From Chloroflexota bacterium (GTDB taxonomy: Bacteria > Chloroflexota > UBA5177 > JANWHV01), in the NCBI GenBank assembly GCA_028287725.1, contig JAQBPC010000632.1, forward strand, positions 1 through 26,853: 26,853 nt of DNA. Reading direction: 5' to 3'. Shown in pieces: positions 15,513-24,312 of the stretch. A model generated the notes under the pieces. It saw only the letters and a list, made by a program, of their open reading frames with translations, was not told where the DNA came from and did no database searches. Numbering within the stretch: position 1 is the stretch's first letter; every line of letters begins with the position of its first letter. A program made the position numbers and the translations under genes.

Positions 15513-17246
15513 ATGGAAATGACCAGGAATGTTGCGCGGCAACTCGGCCTGGGGTCGCGGATCGTCGCGCCGGCGGTTGTGTTTGGCGTCCTGAACACCG
15601 CGGCGCTGGTTGCTGAGATGTGGCTGCTCAGCCGGGTAGTCGCCGATGTGTTTGTCGGTCACGACCACGTTGCGACCGTCGTGCCCCTGCTCTCCCTGCT
15701 CGCGCTCACCCTGGTACTTCGAGCGGCGTTGGTGACGGCGCGTGATGCGAGCGCCGGGCTGGCGGCAATTCGAGCCAGGGGCCGGCTCCGCCGGCGCGTG
15801 ATCGATCACCTGCTGGCGCTCGGTCCGGCTTATGCCCGCGGTGAGCGCACGGGCGAGCTGGTGGCGGCGACTACGGAAGGGATTGACCGGCTCGATCCGT
15901 ACGTCAGCCGTTACTTGCCGCAGACAATTCTCGGGCTGGCGATCCCGCTGATCATTGCCGTGGCGGTCCTGACACAGGATTGGGTCAGCGCCACGCTGCT
16001 GCTGGTGACGGCGCCGATCATCCCCCTGCTGATGATCCTCGTCGGCAGCTACGCGGAAGGCCACATTCAGCAGCAATGGGAAGCGTTGGCCCGCCTCAGC
16101 GCTCACTTTCTTGACGCGCTTCAGGGCTTACCCACCTTAAAGGCCTTTGGCCGTGGTAAGGCCGAGCAGGCGACGATCAGCAGAATTAGCCATGATTTTC
16201 GTGACCGGACCATGCGGGTGTTGCGGTTTGCCTTCCTGTCCGGGCTGGTACTGGAGTTCATCACGGCCGGGGCAATTGCGCTTATTGCCGTTACCCTCGG
16301 CGTGAGGTTGCTTTCCGGATCGATTTCCTTCGAGCGCGCGTTTTTTGTCTTACTGCTCACGCCCGAATATTACCGTCCGCTGCGTGAGTTGGGGCAGCAC
16401 AGGCACGCCGCTATGGAGGGAGCCGTCTCTGGGAACCGTCTGGCGGAGATCCTCGCCACACCGGTTGCTTCGCCTCAGCCGGACAATGGTGTGCCTGCGC
16501 CGGCTGGCCCGATTCGGCTAGAGCTGGATGCGGTGTCGTACACCTACCCAGGACGCAGCAGGCCGGCACTCGCGGACGTATCGCTGGCATTACCGGTTGG
16601 TACGCGTACCGCGTTGGTCGGCCGGAGCGGATCGGGGAAGTCCACCTTACTCAATGTGCTGATGGGTTTCCTTACGGCCACCGGCGGGGAAATTCTGGTT
16701 AATGGCGTGCCACTCTCCACAATAGCGCCTGAGGAATGGCGCTCCCGTATTTCGTTTGTGCCACAGCGGCCGCACTTGTTCCATGGCAGTATCGCGGAGA
16801 ATATCGCGCTCGGCGGCCCCGAGGCCCGGTTGGACGAGATAGAGTGGGCGGCGGAGTTAGCCGGCGCAATGGACTTCATCCAGTCGCTGCCCGAGCGTAC
16901 CACGACACTGATTGGTGACGGCGGCGCCCGCTTAAGCGGTGGCGAGGCACAGCGGCTTGCCATTGCTCGCGCCTTCCTCAAGGACGCGCCACTTGTTTTA
17001 TTCGACGAGCCGACGTCGAATCTCGATCCGCGGAGCGAGACGCTGATTCGGGGCGCGCTCGAGCGGCTCACCCAGGGACGAACGCTGCTCGTGGTTGCGC
17101 ATCGACTCAACACCATCTATACGGCAGACAACATCGTAGTGCTCGAGGAAGGCAGACTGGTCGAGCAGGGCCGGCACGCCGATTTGCTGGGCAGTGGCGG
17201 CGCATATAGCCGGCTGCATGGTCCTGGAAGGCTGGTACCCGCGTGA
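15513..17246 (+). CDS. cydD: Heterodimeric ABC thiol exporter, subunit CydD
   Basis: CydD pairs with CydC in an inner-membrane ABC exporter that moves glutathione/cysteine-type thiols or haem-related cargo and is required to assemble cytochrome bd. The 577-residue protein has an N-terminal membrane domain with about six hydrophobic segments. The ATPase domain follows: Walker A GRSGSGKS near residue 370, signature LSGGEAQRLAIARAF near 472, and Walker B LVLFDEPTSNLD near 495. The YTYPGRSRPAL segment before Walker A is the usual A-loop region. The ATG at 15513 has only a weak GGGA upstream. Its TGA overlaps the cydC GTG, so the two subunits are translationally coupled and stoichiometric. Confidence 0.92.
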   Translation: MEMTRNVARQLGLGSRIVAPAVVFGVLNTAALVAEMWLLSRVVADVFVGHDHVATVVPLLSLLALTLVLRAALVTARDASAGLAAIRARGRLRRRVIDHLLALGPAYARGERTGELVAATTEGIDRLDPYVSRYLPQTILGLAIPLIIAVAVLTQDWVSATLLLVTAPIIPLLMILVGSYAEGHIQQQWEALARLSAHFLDALQGLPTLKAFGRGKAEQATISRISHDFRDRTMRVLRFAFLSGLVLEFITAGAIALIAVTLGVRLLSGSISFERAFFVLLLTPEYYRPLRELGQHRHAAMEGAVSGNRLAEILATPVASPQPDNGVPAPAGPIRLELDAVSYTYPGRSRPALADVSLALPVGTRTALVGRSGSGKSTLLNVLMGFLTATGGEILVNGVPLSTIAPEEWRSRISFVPQRPHLFHGSIAENIALGGPEARLDEIEWAAELAGAMDFIQSLPERTTTLIGDGGARLSGGEAQRLAIARAFLKDAPLVLFDEPTSNLDPRSETLIRGALERLTQGRTLLVVAHRLNTIYTADNIVVLEEGRLVEQGRHADLLGSGGAYSRLHGPGRLVPA

Positions 17247-18979
17247 CGACCGTCGTGCGCGTGCTCTCGTTCCTGCGCCCGTATCGGCTTCGGGTTTTGG
17301 CCGCGATCGCGCTTGGCTGCGCGACAGTCGCGGCAAATATCGGCTTGGTCGCCGTCGCCGGCTATCTCATTGCGGCGGCCGCACTCAAGCCTGCCTTGCT
17401 TGCGCTGTCCGTACCGATATATCTGGTGCGCTTTTTCGGCGTTACGCGAGCATTTCTCCGCTATGGTGAGCGGCTCGTTTCTCACAGCGTCACATTTGCG
17501 CTCCTAGCGGAGATGCGTATCTGGTTCTATTCGCGGCTCGAGCCCCTGGCGCCCGCGTCTCTCTCGATGCATCGGACCGGCGATGTGCTTGCGCGGATGG
17601 TCAAGGATATCGACGAGCTGGAAAACGTCTACTTGCGTGTGTTTTCGCCGTTGATAGTAGCCTTGGTAACCGCGAGCGCAGTTGCCGTGTTGCTGGGCGT
17701 GTTCAACTTGTGGCTCATGCTGGTCGCAATTCCTTTTCTGCTGTTGGCAGGCCTCGGCGTGCCGCTGCTTGGCCGTGCGTTAGCCGCACGCGTTGGTGAG
17801 GATCTGCCGCATATTCGCGGCGAGCTAAGCGCTCAGGCAGTCGACAGCATCCAGGGTATGCAGGACCTGCTGATTTTTGGCCGCGAAGCGAGCGTGCGTG
17901 GTCGCATCGCGGCGCTCGAGCGGCAGAGCGGCAGCGTGGAGCGACGTCTCACGCGCGTGGCGGCGCTGCAAAGCGGCATCGGCGACTTTCTGGCCGCCGG
18001 CTGTGCAACTGCCGTGGTAACCGTTGCGATTCCGCTGGTGACGACAGGCCGAATTGGTGGTGTCTATCTGGCGTTTCTGGCAGTGATGACACTCGCCACG
18101 TTCGAGGTCCTTCAGCCGCTGGCTACCGTGTTTCCCCTGATGGATCGCACGCGCACCTCGGGGGACCGGCTGTTCGAGATCGCCGATTCGCAGCCGAACG
18201 TGCGCGAGGCGGCGCAGACAATCTCGGCGCCGCTCGACATAGATCTTGAATTCAGTCACGTCAGTTTTGCCTATAACGCGGATATGCCGCCCGTGCTCGA
18301 CGACGTCACGTTCAGCGTACGGCGTGGGATGCACGTCGCGGTGGTCGGCGCGAGCGGCTCGGGGAAGAGCACCCTGCTCAGTCTTGCCCTGCGCTTCTGG
18401 GACGTCGATGCAGGCATGGTGAAATTTGGCGGCGCGGACGCGCGGCAGCTCACGCTAGACGCCGTTCGCGCGCAAATCAGCGTGGTGATGCAGGAAGTCG
18501 CGCTTTTTACCGACACGCTGAGAAATAATCTCCGTATTGCCAGGCCCGATGCTACCGAAGCTGACCTGCTCTGGGCGCTCGATACGGCGTGTCTGGGCGA
18601 CCTGGTAGACCGGCTGCCTGATGGTCTCGACAGCTGGATCGGCGAGCAGGGCTTGCAGTTGTCCGGCGGCGAACGGCAGCGGCTGGCTATTGCCCGCGCT
18701 TTGCTGAAGACCGCGCCGATTCTCGCGCTTGACGAGGCGACCGCAAATCTCGACCCCATAACGGAAGCGACGGTACTGTCCCAGCTCCTCGCCGCGGCGA
18801 CCGATCGCGCGGTGTTGCTGATTACGCACAGGCTGGTGGCGATGGAAGAAATGGATGAGATTCTCGTGCTCGATCGTGGGCGGATTGTGGAGCGAGGAAC
18901 GCATGCCGAGCTCGTGGACAGCCGCGGCGCATACTGGCGGCTGCAAGAGGCGCAAAACGAGCTTTTCGCGATTACCTGA
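17243..18979 (+). CDS. cydC: Heterodimeric ABC thiol exporter, subunit CydC
   Basis: This is the partner of CydD: 578 residues, with an N-terminal six-helix membrane domain and a C-terminal ATPase domain. Motifs are Walker A GASGSGKS near residue 366, signature LSGGERQRLAIARALL, Walker B ILALDEATANLD, and the H-loop in LLITHRLVAMEEMDEI. The glutamate after Walker B is present, so its ATPase site looks competent. GTG 17243 overlaps the cydD stop by four bases (GTGA). The cydA GTG starts 17 bases after the cydC stop, with an AAGGAG ribosome-binding site in the gap. The assignment of CydC versus CydD within the pair relies on gene order and overall similarity. Confidence 0.92.
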   Translation: MTTVVRVLSFLRPYRLRVLAAIALGCATVAANIGLVAVAGYLIAAAALKPALLALSVPIYLVRFFGVTRAFLRYGERLVSHSVTFALLAEMRIWFYSRLEPLAPASLSMHRTGDVLARMVKDIDELENVYLRVFSPLIVALVTASAVAVLLGVFNLWLMLVAIPFLLLAGLGVPLLGRALAARVGEDLPHIRGELSAQAVDSIQGMQDLLIFGREASVRGRIAALERQSGSVERRLTRVAALQSGIGDFLAAGCATAVVTVAIPLVTTGRIGGVYLAFLAVMTLATFEVLQPLATVFPLMDRTRTSGDRLFEIADSQPNVREAAQTISAPLDIDLEFSHVSFAYNADMPPVLDDVTFSVRRGMHVAVVGASGSGKSTLLSLALRFWDVDAGMVKFGGADARQLTLDAVRAQISVVMQEVALFTDTLRNNLRIARPDATEADLLWALDTACLGDLVDRLPDGLDSWIGEQGLQLSGGERQRLAIARALLKTAPILALDEATANLDPITEATVLSQLLAAATDRAVLLITHRLVAMEEMDEILVLDRGRIVERGTHAELVDSRGAYWRLQEAQNELFAIT

Positions 18980-18996
18980 GCATAAGGAGACGTAAC

Positions 18997-20358
18997 GTGG
19001 ATGACGGCACCCTTGTCTCGCGCTGGCAGTTCGCCTACACGGTGACGTATCACTACCTCTTCCCGCAAATCACCATGAGCCTGGCGCTACTCCTGGTGAT
19101 TTTCAAGACGATATACATCAGGAACCACGATGAGCGCTACAACACGGCCGCCCGCTTCTGGGGCAAGCTTTTCGCCATTACTTTCGTGATGGGCGTGGTG
19201 ACCGGCATACCCATGGAATTCCAATTCGGTACCAATTGGGCTCGGTTCTCTGCCTCAACCGGGGAGATCATCGCACAGACGCTTGCGATGGAGGGCGCGT
19301 ATGCCTTCTTCCTGGAGTCCGCCTTCTTGGGAATCTTCCTGTTTGGTGAGCGTATCTTCGGTCAGACGATTCATTGGCTCTCGGCCGTCCTGGTCTGGAT
19401 CGGGACCTGGGCGTCCGCCGCGTTCATCATTGCCACCAATGCCTGGATGCAGCACCCGGTTGGCTATACGACCCTACCCAATGGGAAGCTCGCCTTGCAC
19501 GACTATTGGTCTGTATTGTTTAACTCCTGGATTGTGGCGCAATTCCTCCATACAATGGGCGGCGCCGTGCTGACGGGATCGTTCCTCATGGCTGGGTTGG
19601 GTGCGTATTATCTTCTCGCGAACCAGTATGTCGAGTACGCCAGGATCTTTGTCCGAGTCGGCGTGATAGTCGGCGTGATAGCGGCATGCCTGCAGCTCTT
19701 TCCCAGTGGCGATTTGGAAGGGCAGCAAGTTACCCAGTACCAGCCAGCCAAGTTAGCCGCGATGGAGGGCCTATTTCACAGCGAGAAGGGCGCCGGCATT
19801 GCCATTCTTGGCCAGCCGAATGTGGCGACACAGCGGCTGGATAATCCACTGATCGTGCCGAATGTGCTGAGCTTCTTGACGTACAGGCGTTGGGGCGCGG
19901 AGGTAAAGGGCTTGGACGCCGTACCGCGCAACAACTGGCCGGACAACATACCACTCACGTACTTCGTCTATCACATCATGGTGGGCCTCGGCACCTTCTT
20001 CATTGCGATCATGGGTTTTGGGGCGCTCCTGTTGTGGCGACGGCGGCTCTTTCGCACCCGCTGGATGCTCTGGATCCTGATGCTGGCCACCCCGTTCCCG
20101 TTCATTGCCAACACCGCGGGATGGCTCACTACGGAGGTCGGTCGCCAGCCGTGGATCGTCTTTGGCTTGCAGCGGACCGCGGTTGGCTCCTCGTCGAATG
20201 TCTCCAGCGGTAACGTGCTGTTTACCTTAATTGGCCTCGCCGGCATGTACATCGCGTTGGGGCTGCTGTACGTCTTGCTTGTCATGCGTGAGCTCGGCCA
20301 TGGACCGGAAGTGGAAGCCTCGACGCCAAATCTGGCTACCGGGCTGGCCGAATTCTGA
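18997..20358 (+). CDS. cydA: Cytochrome bd quinol oxidase subunit I (short Q-loop type)
   Basis: CydA carries the quinol site and haems b558, b595 and d of a high-affinity terminal oxidase in the cytoplasmic membrane. Key residues align by position with the Escherichia coli enzyme: His19 (TVTYHYLFP), Glu99 and Glu107 (MEGAYAFFLES), a haem b558 histidine at 185 (AQFLHTMGG), and the ligand methionine at 328 (YHIMVGLG). The Q-loop has GDLEGQQVTQYQPAKLAAMEG but is short, and the whole protein is 453 residues against about 520 in E. coli. That places it with the short-Q-loop (S-type) enzymes. His326 stands where E. coli has Arg391. The conserved GRQPW follows at 382-386. GTG 18997 is preceded by AAGGAG. 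Confidence 0.96.
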   Translation: MDDGTLVSRWQFAYTVTYHYLFPQITMSLALLLVIFKTIYIRNHDERYNTAARFWGKLFAITFVMGVVTGIPMEFQFGTNWARFSASTGEIIAQTLAMEGAYAFFLESAFLGIFLFGERIFGQTIHWLSAVLVWIGTWASAAFIIATNAWMQHPVGYTTLPNGKLALHDYWSVLFNSWIVAQFLHTMGGAVLTGSFLMAGLGAYYLLANQYVEYARIFVRVGVIVGVIAACLQLFPSGDLEGQQVTQYQPAKLAAMEGLFHSEKGAGIAILGQPNVATQRLDNPLIVPNVLSFLTYRRWGAEVKGLDAVPRNNWPDNIPLTYFVYHIMVGLGTFFIAIMGFGALLLWRRRLFRTRWMLWILMLATPFPFIANTAGWLTTEVGRQPWIVFGLQRTAVGSSSNVSSGNVLFTLIGLAGMYIALGLLYVLLVMRELGHGPEVEASTPNLATGLAEF

Positions 20359-20375
20359 GGGAGGAGGGTCTCGAT

Positions 20376-21422
20376 ATGCCGACACTCTGGTTTATCCTGC
20401 TGGCGTTCATGCTCAGCATGTACGTACTCCTGGACGGATTTGACCTTGGCGCGGGCGCAATTCACCTGTTCGCCGCAAAGAACGAACAGGAGCGTCGTAC
20501 CATTCTCCGCGCGATCGGGCCGGTATGGGATGGAAACGAGGTATGGCTGATCGCGACGGGCGGTACCCTCTTCTTTACCTTTCCGCTTCTCTACGCCTCG
20601 AGCTTCAGCGGCTTCTACCTGCCCCTGTTTGTCGTACTCTGGCTGCTGATGATCCGCGGCGTCTCAATTGAGCTGCGCTCGCACATCAAGAATCCGATTT
20701 GGGCCTCGTTTTGGGACGGCACGTTCTTCATTGGCAGCGCGTTACTCGCGCTGGTCTTTGGGGCAGCGCTGGCAAACGTGATGCGCGGCGTGCCGTTAGA
20801 TGCGAATGGGAGCTTCTTCGAGCCGCTTTGGACTAACTTCAGCCCCAGCGGGCCGAATCCCGGCGTTCTCGATTGGTACACGATCCTCATTGGACTGCTC
20901 GCTCTTGTTCTGCTGACAGTGCATGGTGCGAACTACATCGTCGTGAAGACCACCGGCGCGGTGAACAGGCGGGCCCGCCGGATTGCCAGGAGCCTCTGGC
21001 TTCCGCTAGTGATTTTGACGGCCGGCGGTACGATCGCCACGTTCTCGCTGCGCCCTAGCCTGTTCGATAGCTTTAATAACCGGCCTTGGGGCTATATATT
21101 CCCGCTCCTATCAGTGGGCGGCCTTTTGATGCTGGGCTACGGCCACTCCAAGGGCTGGGAGCTCGGTGCATTCGCAGCCTCGGCCGCTACGATCCTGGGA
21201 CTCATGGCGTCGACCGCGTTCGGCCTGTATCCGGATGTGTTGCCGGCGGCGAACAAGGCGAATAGCCTCACGATAGACAATGCCTCGGCCTCGCACTATG
21301 CGCTGGTAGTAGGGCTGGTTTGGTGGCTGATTGCCATGGTCCTGGCGGCAATCTACTTCACCATCACCTATCGATTATTCCGCGGCAAAGTACGTCAGGA
21401 CGAGGCGGCGGGCGGATATTAG
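20376..21422 (+). CDS. cydB: Cytochrome bd quinol oxidase subunit II
   Basis: CydB stabilises CydA and helps form the oxygen and proton paths of cytochrome bd. The 348-residue protein has eight or nine hydrophobic segments and the family signatures near the N-terminus: YVLLDGFDLGAGAIHLF, then GPVWDGNEVWLI with its conserved Trp-Asp-Gly-Asn, and LRGVSIE-like RGVSIELR. The usual long, variable C-terminal half is present and ends in a basic tail. A strong GGGAGGAGGG ribosome-binding site precedes the ATG at 20376, 17 bases after cydA. It is the last gene of cydDCAB. No CydX-like small subunit is evident in the 240 bases that follow. Confidence 0.95.
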   Translation: MPTLWFILLAFMLSMYVLLDGFDLGAGAIHLFAAKNEQERRTILRAIGPVWDGNEVWLIATGGTLFFTFPLLYASSFSGFYLPLFVVLWLLMIRGVSIELRSHIKNPIWASFWDGTFFIGSALLALVFGAALANVMRGVPLDANGSFFEPLWTNFSPSGPNPGVLDWYTILIGLLALVLLTVHGANYIVVKTTGAVNRRARRIARSLWLPLVILTAGGTIATFSLRPSLFDSFNNRPWGYIFPLLSVGGLLMLGYGHSKGWELGAFAASAATILGLMASTAFGLYPDVLPAANKANSLTIDNASASHYALVVGLVWWLIAMVLAAIYFTITYRLFRGKVRQDEAAGGY

Positions 21423-21661
21423 CTGCCCTTGCTGATCCGTATCCCCTAATTGCGTGGTTGGTAGCGGTGGCCATCGAACTCGGGGTGCGCCAATTTCCAA
21501 TTCACGGCATCTCCAAAAATCATGGCTGGATTTCGAGCTATGGGACTCTTCGGGAAATGTAAAACAGGAATCCGCGGCCCGTTCAAGGGTATGCGGCGTT
21601 TCTGATCTGCCTGGATATAGCGGAGCGCAGCATGCTAGCCGGCTGATCGCACGTCCCTTGA

Positions 21662-22639
21662 TCAGGGGATGAGGAGGGTCTTGCCCGTGGTGGCGCGTGC
21701 CTCGATGGCGGCATGGGCGGCGGCCGCCTGGTCGAGGGGGAACGTCTGCCCGATGACCGGGATAAGACGTCCCGCCGCCGCCTCGGCCAACGCCTCAGAC
21801 ACGAGAGAGTGTGCGTACCCAGGGCGGCCGACACGGGGCGGGCCGAACCCGATGACGGTAACTCCGCGCCGCTGCACCTCAGCGACGGTGACATCGACCG
21901 GCATGCCACTGGAGAAGCCGAAGACCACGAACCGCCCCGCGCCTGCGAGGAGATCAAACGCGGCGCGACCGATAATCCCGCCGACGGAGTCGAAAGCGAC
22001 GTCGATGCCGTCGCCGCCGGTCGCGTCGCTCACCCGGTCGGCCCAGTCGGCTCGCCCGTAGTCCACGGTCACGTCTGCGCCAAGCCGCTGCGCAAGCGCG
22101 AGCTTGTGTGTGCCACGTGCCGCGGCGATGACCATGCCTGCCCCGGCGTTGCGGGCGATTTGCACCAGCAGGCTGCCGACGCCCCCAGCGGCGGCCTCGA
22201 CGAGCACATGGTCACCCGGAGCGATGCGTGCCTCGCGCGCCACTCCTACCGCGGTGCGACCTTGCGCGAACAACGCCACCGCCGTCTCTATGTTCAGGCC
22301 CTCGGGCACAGGGAACACGCCGTCCGCGGCGACGGCAACACGCTCCGCGTATCCGCCGGTTCCACCGGTGCCGGTAATGACGCGGCGAGACAGCAAGCCT
22401 GCGTCCACGCCCTCGCCGACGGCGCTCACGACGCCGCCGACCTCGTTGCCGGGTACGAATGGCGGCCGCGGGCGGGTGGCCGATGCTGTACGACCGGAGC
22501 GGAGCATGGTGTCGGCGAAGTTCACGCCGATAGCCGCGACATCTACGACGACCTGGCCCACGCCCGGCAGCGGATCGGGCAACTCCTCCTGCACAAGGAC
22601 CTCGGGCGGACCATACTCGCGCAGACGCACTGCTCTCAT
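21662..22639 (-). CDS. Zinc-free quinone oxidoreductase / alkene reductase of the MDR family
   Basis: This 325-residue protein belongs to the medium-chain dehydrogenase/reductase superfamily, quinone oxidoreductase (QOR) branch. It has RLREYGPPEVL at the start, the GVNFADTMLRSG stretch, PFVPGNEVGGVVSAVGEGV, and the NADPH-binding AAAGGVGSLLVQIA with downstream AARG. There are no obvious zinc-ligand cysteines, consistent with QOR. The likely reaction is NADPH-dependent reduction of quinones or activated alkenes. The ATG at 22639 has GAAGG upstream. Base composition is clearly higher in G+C than the flanking cydB and phospholipase genes, and third positions are almost all G or C. This suggests acquisition from a high-G+C donor such as an actinobacterium. 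It seems unlinked to neighbours. Confidence 0.88.
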   Translation of the reverse strand: MRAVRLREYGPPEVLVQEELPDPLPGVGQVVVDVAAIGVNFADTMLRSGRTASATRPRPPFVPGNEVGGVVSAVGEGVDAGLLSRRVITGTGGTGGYAERVAVAADGVFPVPEGLNIETAVALFAQGRTAVGVAREARIAPGDHVLVEAAAGGVGSLLVQIARNAGAGMVIAAARGTHKLALAQRLGADVTVDYGRADWADRVSDATGGDGIDVAFDSVGGIIGRAAFDLLAGAGRFVVFGFSSGMPVDVTVAEVQRRGVTVIGFGPPRVGRPGYAHSLVSEALAEAAAGRLIPVIGQTFPLDQAAAAHAAIEARATTGKTLLIP

Positions 22640-22777
22640 GGCGATCGAACCTTCTCAGCTCTTGTTATGCCGGGGTTATCGCAGATTCCGGGCCGCGGGA
22701 CCTTCACATCGGGGACACGTCTCTCCACGGACACAATAGCGCATGTTGTGGCGCATCGTCGTGTGTATGCAGCATGT

Positions 22778-24295
22778 TTAATGCTCGAGCGTGACCGCCT
22801 CGGCTTCCTCGAGCAGCCAAACGCCGGGCATGCGTCCCGACTCGTAGCGGTGAACCGCGCTGAGAAGCGGCGCGTCTTTTCGCTTTATGGTCCCGGCATT
22901 CTGGTCGGCTCGCCGCGGCCACTCGTTATCGATGAGCGCGATCGGGTTGGCCGCGGCGACCTCGGCACGGCTCATACTCAGGTGTTCGGACCAGAGGTCG
23001 ACGCGCACGGCTCTGGCTATATCCGGCTCACGGATCGCGGCGACGATCTCACTGTCCGTAATGAGTCCGCGCTCGTTTAAGTTCGCCGATCCGATCGTCA
23101 CCCATTCATCGTCGACCACCATCACCTTGGCATGGACATAAATGGGTCGATAATTGAAGGCATGCTCACCGCCGGTCGGCCCTGAGCTATACGGGCAATA
23201 GGCCGAGAAGATGCCCCGGCCATTGTCAGCCGCGCGTAAGGTTTTGACCTGGCGGTCGTTATCCCACTTGCCATCAATGGCATTGGCCGGCAACACGACG
23301 ACGATGCGAAACTGCTCCTTGCGCTCTCGGTTCATCGCTTCAATCATCGCGTCCACGATTTCGGACGACCAAAGGTACTGATTCTCGATGTAGACGAAGC
23401 GCTTCGCCTGTTGAATCGCCTTGATATAGGCGTGGTGGATGCCAAATTCGCCGTGTGGCGCGAATTTATACGTGCGTTTGGGAATGGTGCGCACAATCTG
23501 TACGGGAGTGTTCCATTCCGGATCGAATGTTGGCGCGCGTTGCGCGGCGCATTTTTCACCTGTCGCATCTTGCCAGCGTTGCCTGAAATTTTGGTCGACG
23601 TCCGCCGCGGCCTCGCCCTCGATTCGCACCTGCACGTCGTGCCAGTTCGGACCGGCGCGTAGAGGGTGATCGGAGGTATCCCAGCGGTCGCCGGCGAACG
23701 TGGTGAGATCCATGCCGCCGACAAACGCGACTCGCCCATCGATCACAACAGCTTTCTGGTGGTGCGTGTGGCTGAAGTGCGCTGTGCGATCGAGCCGGCA
23801 CTCCAGGTCTACGCCCGAATAGCCTGAGAGCTCGCACTGGACGGCTTCGACCATCTTGCTATCGGGTTTGAACAAAAACGGCGCACCACTCCACAGCAAC
23901 ACGCGTACGGGGACGCGGCGGGCCGTAGCGGCGAGCACCAGCTTCAATCGTGATTCGAGTAGCGCCGGTCGGTCCTGGCGGTGGAGAGGAAGGTCTGGGG
24001 TGAGGCACCAGCTAATTACGAAGACGTAGTGCTCTGCCCCCTGAAGCTCCTCGAGTAAGGCGGTCAGGTAACGCTTGCCGTCGATCAGCGGCGTGACACG
24101 GTTGTGGAGGCGGGGTGGCATTCCGCCCGCGTACCACCGTGGATCATCGTCGAGTGCGGTGAAGTGCGTGCCGTACCGCAGCGCCGAGCGTCGAACACCC
24201 GTTCTGAGGCGACGGTGGCGGCGCTGATGTACTGGAGCTAACACGCGTCGAGCTTGCAGCGATGCGAGTTGCGGGATGAATTGGAACATTGGCAT
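22778..24295 (-). CDS. Phospholipase D-like / cardiolipin synthase family protein
   Basis: This 505-residue PLD-superfamily protein contains two HKD motifs. The first is His179-x-Lys181-x4-Asp186 in HHQKAVVIDGRVAFVGGMD, the second His388-x-Lys390-x4-Asp395 in VHAKVMVVDDEWVTIGSAN. The spacing and YIENQYLWSS between them resemble PLD/cardiolipin synthases that hydrolyse or exchange phosphatidyl head groups. No N-terminal membrane helices are evident, unlike classical ClsA. The ATG at 24295 follows AAGGAG by eight bases and lies 17 bases after the PAP2 stop, so the two form an operon. An open frame continues upstream to 24457 but overlaps PAP2. A pathway in which PLD releases phosphatidate and PAP2 dephosphorylates it is plausible but inferred. 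Confidence 0.88.
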   Translation of the reverse strand: MPMFQFIPQLASLQARRVLAPVHQRRHRRLRTGVRRSALRYGTHFTALDDDPRWYAGGMPPRLHNRVTPLIDGKRYLTALLEELQGAEHYVFVISWCLTPDLPLHRQDRPALLESRLKLVLAATARRVPVRVLLWSGAPFLFKPDSKMVEAVQCELSGYSGVDLECRLDRTAHFSHTHHQKAVVIDGRVAFVGGMDLTTFAGDRWDTSDHPLRAGPNWHDVQVRIEGEAAADVDQNFRQRWQDATGEKCAAQRAPTFDPEWNTPVQIVRTIPKRTYKFAPHGEFGIHHAYIKAIQQAKRFVYIENQYLWSSEIVDAMIEAMNRERKEQFRIVVVLPANAIDGKWDNDRQVKTLRAADNGRGIFSAYCPYSSGPTGGEHAFNYRPIYVHAKVMVVDDEWVTIGSANLNERGLITDSEIVAAIREPDIARAVRVDLWSEHLSMSRAEVAAANPIALIDNEWPRRADQNAGTIKRKDAPLLSAVHRYESGRMPGVWLLEEAEAVTLEH

Positions 24296-24312
24296 ACTGG
24301 TCGCTCCTTGCC

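Noticed and set aside
21423..21661. Gap after cydB, examined for a CydX-like small subunit or terminator
   Set aside because: No short membrane-protein frame with a ribosome-binding site and no clear hairpin with U-run were found.
21713..23080. Long open frame of 455 codons on the plus strand
   Set aside because: It is antisense to the quinone oxidoreductase and the end of the phospholipase gene, caused by high G+C. Its translation has no family features and it has no ribosome-binding site.
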